Shown here piece after piece: positions 59,370 to 64,000 of a stretch of 64,000 nt of DNA. The notes beneath the pieces are model-generated. The model worked only from the letters and a program-made list of their open reading frames with translations, searched no databases and was not told the origin of the DNA. Positions within the stretch are counted from its first letter, which is position 1. Every line of letters starts with the position of its first letter. Source of the DNA: Gordonibacter sp. 28C (GTDB lineage: Bacteria > Actinomycetota > Coriobacteriia > Coriobacteriales > Eggerthellaceae); the NCBI RefSeq assembly GCF_003339845.1, contig NZ_PPTR01000008.1:1-64000 (forward strand), written 5' to 3'. A program made the position numbers and the translations under genes.

Positions 59370-60830
59370 CTACGCCGCCGGTTCGCCGGCCTGCGCCTCG
59401 TCGTCCAGGGGCTTGCGTTGCCGGCCCAGGCGGTCGAACTTGCTCTTGTCGGTGTCGGCCATGCCTTGGCCGGGGTCGTGGCGCTTGTCGAACTGCGGAT
59501 CGGCGGGGTCGGTCCAGATGCGCTCGGCCACGGGTGCCCACTCCTCGATGGAGTTCGCGCACTTGGCGCACAGGTCCCGCGCGCTTTCCTTGGCCTGCAG
59601 GTCGGTGGAGTGCGCGCCGGCGGCTTCAACCATGTTCGCCAGCGCGTCCTGGTTCTCCAAGATGGGGCAGGGGCGCAGCAGGTTGTCGTTGAACGGCTGC
59701 TCCCGGTAGTACTCCATGAAGATGGGCGATTTGAGCGCGTCGAGCAGCGACGTCTCGCGGATGTTCGCGTTGGCGTAGTGCGCGAACACGCACGGCTCCA
59801 CGTCGCCGGCGGCGTTGATGTGCAGGTAGCGCCGACCCCCTGCGATGCAGCCGCCCACGAACTCGCCGTCGTTTTGGAAGTCGAGCGTGAACAGCGGCTT
59901 CTTGCTGCGCATCTCGCGGACGAAGCGGTAGAGGTGCTCGCGTTGGTCGGCCCGCACCATCAACTCGGTGGGCGCGTCCACGCCCACGGGCATGTAGGTG
60001 AATATCCAAGCGAACAGGACGCCCTGGTCGATCATCCAGTCGAAGAACTCCTCGGACGCGATGGAGTCGGCGTTGGCGGACGTGTAGCAGCACGAGACGC
60101 CGAAGGGGAGGCCGTGCTGTTTGAGCAGCTGCATGGCCTTGCCGACTTTGGCGTACGTGCCTTCGCCGCGACGGCCGTCGGTGGCCTCCTCGAATCCCTC
60201 CACGCTGATGGCGGGGATGAAGTTCTTCACGCGCAACAGATCTTGGCAGAACTCCTCGTCGATAAGCGTGGAGTTGGTGAACGAGAGGAACGAGCAGTCG
60301 GGATGCGCCTCGCACAGTGCGATGAGGTCGCGCTTGCGCACGAGCGGCTCGCCTCCCGTGTAGATGTACACGTAGGTTCCCAGCTCCGTGCCCTGGCGGA
60401 TGATGGAGTCCAGCTCGTCGTACGAGAGGTTCTCCTTGTGGCCGTACTCGGCGGCCCAGCAGCCGGTGCAGTGCAGGTTGCAGGCGCTCGTGGGGTCCAT
60501 GAGGATGGCCCAGGGGATGTTGCAATGGTGCTTCTCGCGCATGGCCTCCTGCTTGGGCCATGCCATGAGGTTGCCGTCGATGAGGAACGTCTTGATGAAG
60601 TCGTTGCGCATCGCGGGGTTCAGCTCCAGCACGCGCATGATGAGCTGGTACCAGTTGTTCTGCTGGTCGATGGCGCTGCGGAAGGCGGTTCTCTGGCTGG
60701 GGAACAGGTCGGCCGGCGCCACCTTGTCCAGCATGTCCATGATCTTGGTGGCGTTGCGCTCGGGGTCTTCCAGAAGATAATCGAGCGTCTTCTCGAAGGC
60801 CGCGTGCTTGATTTGTTCGGTTGCCCTCAT
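59370..60830 (-). CDS. Radical SAM protein with SPASM-like C-terminal cysteines
   Basis: 486 residues. The radical SAM [4Fe-4S] motif C117-x3-C121-x2-C124 (SACNLHCTGCWA) is intact, followed by the YIYTGGEPLVRK and the TNSTLIDEE blocks. After the barrel come cysteines in GEFVGGCIAGGRRYLHINAA, VEPCVFAHY, LRPCPILEN and LCAKCANS, fitting an auxiliary-cluster (SPASM-like) region. An N-terminal helical domain of 100 residues precedes the core. The substrate is unknown. ATG 60830 has AAAGGACG upstream. It diverges from a TetR gene; a near-perfect palindrome lies in its promoter. Its 3' end is duplicated at 56162-56435. Confidence 0.85.
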   Translation of the reverse strand: MRATEQIKHAAFEKTLDYLLEDPERNATKIMDMLDKVAPADLFPSQRTAFRSAIDQQNNWYQLIMRVLELNPAMRNDFIKTFLIDGNLMAWPKQEAMREKHHCNIPWAILMDPTSACNLHCTGCWAAEYGHKENLSYDELDSIIRQGTELGTYVYIYTGGEPLVRKRDLIALCEAHPDCSFLSFTNSTLIDEEFCQDLLRVKNFIPAISVEGFEEATDGRRGEGTYAKVGKAMQLLKQHGLPFGVSCCYTSANADSIASEEFFDWMIDQGVLFAWIFTYMPVGVDAPTELMVRADQREHLYRFVREMRSKKPLFTLDFQNDGEFVGGCIAGGRRYLHINAAGDVEPCVFAHYANANIRETSLLDALKSPIFMEYYREQPFNDNLLRPCPILENQDALANMVEAAGAHSTDLQAKESARDLCAKCANSIEEWAPVAERIWTDPADPQFDKRHDPGQGMADTDKSKFDRLGRQRKPLDDEAQAGEPAA

Positions 60831-60853
60831 CGTGCACGTCCTTTCGTACGGCA

Positions 60854-60877
60854 ATTATTCCACATATGTTGAATAAT
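60854..60877. promoter_or_regulatory. Candidate TetR operator between the radical SAM and TetR genes
   Basis: ATTATTC-n10-GAATAAT with an inner ACATATGT forms a 24-bp palindrome with a single mismatched pair. It is 24 bp upstream of the radical SAM start. A rightward promoter TTGAAT (60870-60875), 16 bp, TATAGT (60892-60897) overlaps it, so both directions could be repressed by the TetR protein. Confidence 0.65.
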
Positions 60878-60935
60878 CATCTTATGTAGATTATAGTAAC
60901 GAGGCGAAGAAGGGCAATCACCAGTTTGGAAACGA

Positions 60936-61604
60936 ATGCGGCATATGCCGCGTTTTGCAGGGAATTGGGGTTCGATCACCTTGGCCGACAAGACGAAAAA
61001 CTGCGTTTCGCGGATGGGCGACCGCCGCGTCGTCCGCACGAAGAGGGCCATCCGCGAGGCGTTCCTGAACTTGCTGCATGCAGAGGATTACGATCGGGTG
61101 ACTATAACGGCCGTGGCGCACGAGGCCGACATCGACCGCAAGACGTTTTACTTGCATTACGATTCCGTCGACGACGTGTTGGACGAGATCATACGCGAGA
61201 GGGCCGAGCAGATAGTCGCCTCGTTGCGAGAGGAATCCTTGGCGCAGGGCGGGGGCGTGGACGTTGCGGACCTGTTCGCCCGGTTGAGCGTGGCGCTGGT
61301 GCAGGATTATTCGATAACCGAGAACATGGTGAGGCGCGTATCGTCGGAAAAGCTGCTCAACAAAGTGGAGGGCCCGCTCACCGAGGCTATCGTCGAGTGC
61401 GACGCGTTGGGCTTGGCCTCGGCCATGGGCCCGTACCTGAGCTTCGGCGTGTCGTTTCTCTGCGGAGGGCTGCTCTCGGCGTACCGCCACTGGCTCGCGA
61501 TCGATTCCGACGTGCCGCTTGAGAACCTAGCCGCCTTGACGAGCGCGGCCATTCTTTCGGGAGTCGAGGGCTTCCTGCAAGGAGTTCCGATCGAGGCGAA
61601 GTAA
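60936..61604 (+). CDS. TetR-family transcriptional regulator
   Basis: Up to 222 residues. The HTH domain is VRTKRAIREAFLNLL, VTITAVAHEADIDRKTFYLHY, as in the AcrR/TetR family, followed by a helical ligand domain. The start is uncertain: ATG 60936 has only GGAAA, and a perfect 14-bp palindrome GCGGCATATGCCGC (60938-60951) would lie in the coding sequence; TTG 60981 or ATG 61014 would give proteins of 207 or 196 residues and leave that palindrome in the leader. It probably represses itself and the divergent radical SAM gene. Confidence 0.82.
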   Translation: MRHMPRFAGNWGSITLADKTKNCVSRMGDRRVVRTKRAIREAFLNLLHAEDYDRVTITAVAHEADIDRKTFYLHYDSVDDVLDEIIRERAEQIVASLREESLAQGGGVDVADLFARLSVALVQDYSITENMVRRVSSEKLLNKVEGPLTEAIVECDALGLASAMGPYLSFGVSFLCGGLLSAYRHWLAIDSDVPLENLAALTSAAILSGVEGFLQGVPIEAK

Positions 61605-61751
61605 GGGCGTTGCCGAGAGCGGTCGGCGGCCTGTTCGTGCGGAGGGGCGTAAGAAGCCGGGTTTTCACGGAGGACCTGCATAGGCGCTTCTTGTCTGTGG
61701 ACATTTGGTTGCTTCATGGGCCGTTGCGAGGCGGGAGTTCGGCGCATCCTC

Positions 61752-61757
61752 TATACT
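61752..61757 (+). promoter_or_regulatory. Candidate -10 box (TATACT) for the SRP RNA gene
   Basis: TATACT lies 17 bp upstream of the first base of the SRP RNA hairpin, the right distance for a -10 element. No convincing -35. Confidence 0.5.
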
Positions 61758-61773
61758 GGAGCGGTTGTTATTT

Positions 61774-61880
61774 GAGTATCTCGAATGGGCCGGGGCGGCG
61801 CCATGTTCCGAACCTGGTCAGGTCCGGGAGGAAGCAGCCATAAGGGACCGCTGACGAGCGCCCCTGCCTATTCGAGATAC
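61774..61880 (+). ncRNA. ffs: Signal recognition particle RNA (4.5S, small bacterial type)
   Basis: The apical domain that binds Ffh is unmistakable: GTTCCGAACCTGGTCAGGTC, then GGGAGGAAGCAGCCA. The ends pair as GTATCTCGAAT (61776-61786) with ATTCGAGATAC (61870-61880), and GGGGCGGCG pairs with CGCCCC inside. A T6 tract (61881-61886) right after the stem gives a terminator. The RNA targets membrane proteins co-translationally with Ffh. An open frame across it (start 61785) is not coding. Confidence 0.96.
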
Positions 61881-61913
61881 TTTTTTGTATCAGGCTGTGA
61901 CCGCGAGGACGAC

Positions 61914-62750
61914 ATGGACATCATCAACTTCTTCGTCAATCTGCTCTCCGATCCGCGGGGGGCTATCGCGGGTTGGATCATCGCGCTGGGACCGCTGTGG
62001 GTGTACTCGCCGCTGTTCCTCATCGTGTTCGTGGAAACGGGCCTCGTGTTCTTCCCGTTCTTGCCGGGCGACTCGCTGCTGTTCGCGGCGGGCGTGTTCT
62101 CGGCCGACGGCGGCGGCCTCAACGTTTGGGCCACGCTCATCGTGTTCTACGTGGCCGCCATACTGGGCAACACGTCGAACTACTGGATCGCACGGGTCTT
62201 CGGCGCGCGCATCATCGATTCCGGCAAGGTGAAGGCGCTCACGCCCGAGCGCATGGCCAAGCTCGACCACTTCTTCGCCAAATACGGTGGGCTCACCATC
62301 GTCATCACGCGCTTCATGCCGTTCTTTCGCACGTTCGCCCCGTTCATCGCGGGCACCGGCCACATGAACTTCGCGAAGTTCACGTTGTTCAACGTTATCG
62401 GCGGCGTGTCGTGGGTGAGCCTGTTCGTGCTGGTGGGATACTTCTTCGGCGGCATTCCGCTCGTGCAGGACCACTTCGAGGTCATCGTGCTGGGCATCGT
62501 GGCCGTGTCGGTGGCGCCGGCCATCGTGGGCGCCGTCAAGGCGGCCATGAGCTCGCGCAAAAAGAAGGCGGCCGACGGGCGCACCCAGGCGCAGGCCGAG
62601 CTCGACGCGGAACTGGCCGAAGAGTTGGAACTGCGCGGCGCGCATACGGCGACGGCCGGGGAGCCGGCTTCCGGCAAGCACGCGGCTCCGGCGGCAGGCC
62701 AGGAGGCGCCGCGCGGCGCGCATGCGAAGGCGGAGTCTGAAACGGAGTAG
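61914..62750 (+). CDS. DedA-family membrane protein
   Basis: 278 residues. The DedA/VTT domain (about 10-205) shows the LIVFVETGLVFFPFLPGDSL motif, the FVAAILGNTSNYWIARVFG-like helix, HFFAKYGGLTIVITRFMPFF with the conserved arginine, and FIAGTGHMNFAKF. DedA proteins are thought to act as lipid (undecaprenyl phosphate, phosphatidylethanolamine) scramblases or flippases. A charged 75-residue cytoplasmic tail rich in Ala/Glu/Lys follows. ATG 61914 has CGAGGAC upstream; the longer frame reads through the SRP RNA. dnaX starts 20 bp downstream. Confidence 0.88.
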   Translation: MDIINFFVNLLSDPRGAIAGWIIALGPLWVYSPLFLIVFVETGLVFFPFLPGDSLLFAAGVFSADGGGLNVWATLIVFYVAAILGNTSNYWIARVFGARIIDSGKVKALTPERMAKLDHFFAKYGGLTIVITRFMPFFRTFAPFIAGTGHMNFAKFTLFNVIGGVSWVSLFVLVGYFFGGIPLVQDHFEVIVLGIVAVSVAPAIVGAVKAAMSSRKKKAADGRTQAQAELDAELAEELELRGAHTATAGEPASGKHAAPAAGQEAPRGAHAKAESETE

Positions 62751-62770
62751 CAGGGAAGCGAGCATACGCG

Positions 62771-64000
62771 ATGGCAGAGGCACTTTACCGTAAATACCGG
62801 CCGCAGATCTTCGAGGACGTCGTCGGCCAGGAGCACATAGAGCGCACCATCAAAAACGCGATCGAGCAGGACAAGGTGAGCCATGCCTACCTGTTCACGG
62901 GCCCGCGCGGCACGGGCAAGACCACCACGGCGCGCCTGTTGGCGAAGGCGCTTCTGTGCGAGCACGGCCCCACGCCCGAGCCCGACGGCACGTGCGACGA
63001 CTGCGTGATGATAGCCAACGGCGAGCACCCCGACGTGTACGAGTTGGACGCCGCGTCGCGCACCGGCGTGGAGAACGTGCGCGAGGAGATCATCGGGCGC
63101 GTTCAGTTCGCTCCCACGCGCGGACGCTACAAGATCTACATCATCGACGAGGTCCACATGCTGTCGACGGCGGCGTTCAACGCGTTGCTGAAGACGCTCG
63201 AAGAGCCGCCGAGCCACGTGGTGTTCATCCTGGCCACCACCGACCCGCAGAAGGTTCCCGAGACCATCCACTCGCGCTGCCAGCGCTTCGACTTCCGGCG
63301 CATCTCGGCCGAGTCCATCGTGTCGCGGCTGGGCGCCATCTGCGTGGCCGAGGACGTGGAGTTCGAGGGCGAGGCGCTCGACCTCATCGCACATCGCTCG
63401 GAGGGCGGGCTGCGCAACGCGCTCACGTCGCTCGAGCAGCTCATCGCGTTCGGCGAGGGCAAGGTCACGCTGGAGGTGGCCGAGCGCTTGCTGGGCGGTT
63501 TGGACACGAACGATCTGGCCGAGATCATGCGCGCCATCGGCACGCGCGACGTGGCCACCTGCTTCCGTTGGACGGCGGACTACATCGAGACGGGCGCCGA
63601 CCTCGCGCAGTTCACCCGCGATCTGGCCGAGCACGTGCGCAACATGTACGTGCTGACGCTGGCGGGCGCCGACGTTGCCCTCGAGGTGAGCGACGCCACG
63701 CGGCGCGAGCTGGCGCTGGAAATGCAATGGTTCGGCGCCGATCGGCTCGCGCGTCTGCTGGGCGTGCTGGGCGACCTTTCCGCCGAACTCAAAACGTCCA
63801 CGAACCCCCGCTTGTCGTTCGAGATCGCGCTCACCCGCATGGTGCGCCCCGACTCCGACCTGACGCTCGAGGCGCTCGCCGAGCGCGTCGAGGCGCTGGA
63901 GAGCGGCCACTCGGCCGTCGCGCACGTTAGTTCCGCCGTCCTACCGGACGGCGGAACGGCCGACGCTGCGGCGCGCCCCGGCACCCGATCTGCGGCCGCT
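62771..64000 (+). CDS. dnaX: DNA polymerase III subunits gamma/tau (partial, runs off the window)
   Basis: The first 410 codons are in the window; the 3' end is missing. The clamp-loader ATPase shows Walker A GPRGTGKTTTARLLAKAL, a zinc-finger region with CEHGPTPEPDGTCDDC, Walker B YIIDEVHMLSTAAFNALL, sensor 1 FILATTDPQKVPETI and the SRC motif HSRCQRFDF. ATG 62771 starts MAEALYRKYRP, the usual DnaX start. At codons 387-396 lies a perfect GC-rich hairpin (63930-63957). I see no A-rich slippery heptamer, so a programmed frameshift for gamma is not evident in this part. Confidence 0.93.
   Translation, partial: MAEALYRKYRPQIFEDVVGQEHIERTIKNAIEQDKVSHAYLFTGPRGTGKTTTARLLAKALLCEHGPTPEPDGTCDDCVMIANGEHPDVYELDAASRTGVENVREEIIGRVQFAPTRGRYKIYIIDEVHMLSTAAFNALLKTLEEPPSHVVFILATTDPQKVPETIHSRCQRFDFRRISAESIVSRLGAICVAEDVEFEGEALDLIAHRSEGGLRNALTSLEQLIAFGEGKVTLEVAERLLGGLDTNDLAEIMRAIGTRDVATCFRWTADYIETGADLAQFTRDLAEHVRNMYVLTLAGADVALEVSDATRRELALEMQWFGADRLARLLGVLGDLSAELKTSTNPRLSFEIALTRMVRPDSDLTLEALAERVEALESGHSAVAHVSSAVLPDGGTADAAARPGTRSAAA
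63930..63957. repeat. Palindrome inside dnaX
   Basis: GTTCCGCCGTCC-TACC-GGACGGCGGAAC, a perfect 12-bp stem with a 4-nt loop, falls in the linker after the clamp-loader core, a place where extra sequence is tolerated. Confidence 0.6.

Noticed and set aside
61785-61913. Upstream extension of the DedA gene across the SRP RNA
   Set aside because: The segment is the SRP RNA and its terminator; the ribosome binding site supports ATG 61914.
63930-63957. Programmed frameshift signal in dnaX
   Set aside because: A hairpin is present but there is no A-rich slippery heptamer upstream of it in the visible part.
1-64000. CRISPR arrays, rRNA and tRNA genes
   Set aside because: No regularly spaced direct repeats and no tRNA or rRNA-like segments were found by eye on either strand; a computational scan would be needed to exclude a tRNA fully.

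Overview
The window is 64 kb of GC-rich DNA from a bacterial chromosome. Gene content and style point to the Coriobacteriia (Actinobacteria), family Eggerthellaceae, most likely Gordonibacter or a close relative. This is inferred from high GC at third codon positions, redox-heavy gut-anaerobe content, a complete reductive dsr gene set in an actinobacterial background (dsrAB has, to my knowledge, been reported in Gordonibacter), and the housekeeping genes. No rRNA, tRNA, CRISPR array, integrase or transposase was recognised.

Layout. 0.5-16.6 kb is mainly housekeeping: a repeat array, corA, an NfnAB-type ferredoxin:NADP+ transhydrogenase pair, folC, acpP, a SRAP/HMCES protein, hpf, nhaA with a long cytoplasmic tail, glmU, an old-yellow-enzyme/enoate-reductase-type flavoprotein, prs, pth and two small membrane proteins. 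16.8-22.3 kb holds an MFS exporter, a PadR regulator with a probable operator, a NifX-like protein and a 928-residue TPR protein of unknown function.

22.3-47.3 kb is a sulfite-respiration island. A LysR gene diverges from a long collinear run: a DsrMK-like pair, hemA-hemC-cobA/hemD-hemB-hemL (glutamyl-tRNA to uroporphyrinogen III and precorrin-2), a 2x[4Fe-4S] ferredoxin, dsrA, dsrB, then a YeiH-type putative sulfur oxyanion exporter and an unknown gene. Two further unknown genes follow, then a convergent precorrin-2 dehydrogenase/ferrochelatase (siroheme), and a second run of dsrD, an RsbRD-N domain gene, dsrMKJOP, dsrC and the cobyrinate a,c-diamide synthase homologue dsrN. Together these make siroheme or its amide, the sulfite reductase, its trisulfide carrier DsrC and the membrane complex passing quinol electrons to it. 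No sat, aprAB, qmo, dsrEFH or dsrL is present here, so the parsimonious role is reductive use of sulfite rather than sulfate, or of sulfite released from organosulfonates.

47.4-64 kb carries hisS, a candidate small membrane toxin next to a FitAB-like RHH/PIN toxin-antitoxin pair, aspS, a LysR-controlled amino-acid permease plus M20 amidohydrolase, an ABC transporter, a radical SAM protein with divergent TetR, the SRP RNA, a DedA protein and the start of dnaX. The ABC transporter lies between the intact radical SAM gene and a 274-bp, about 96 percent identical copy of that gene's 3' end, the pattern left by integration of foreign DNA at a gene end.

A recurring theme is palindromic DNA at gene 3' ends. 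Several perfect inverted repeats contain the stop codon of the upstream gene (glmU, the TPR-like gene at 37.1 kb, the ABC permease), and two carry an inner hairpin with the same GCT loop.
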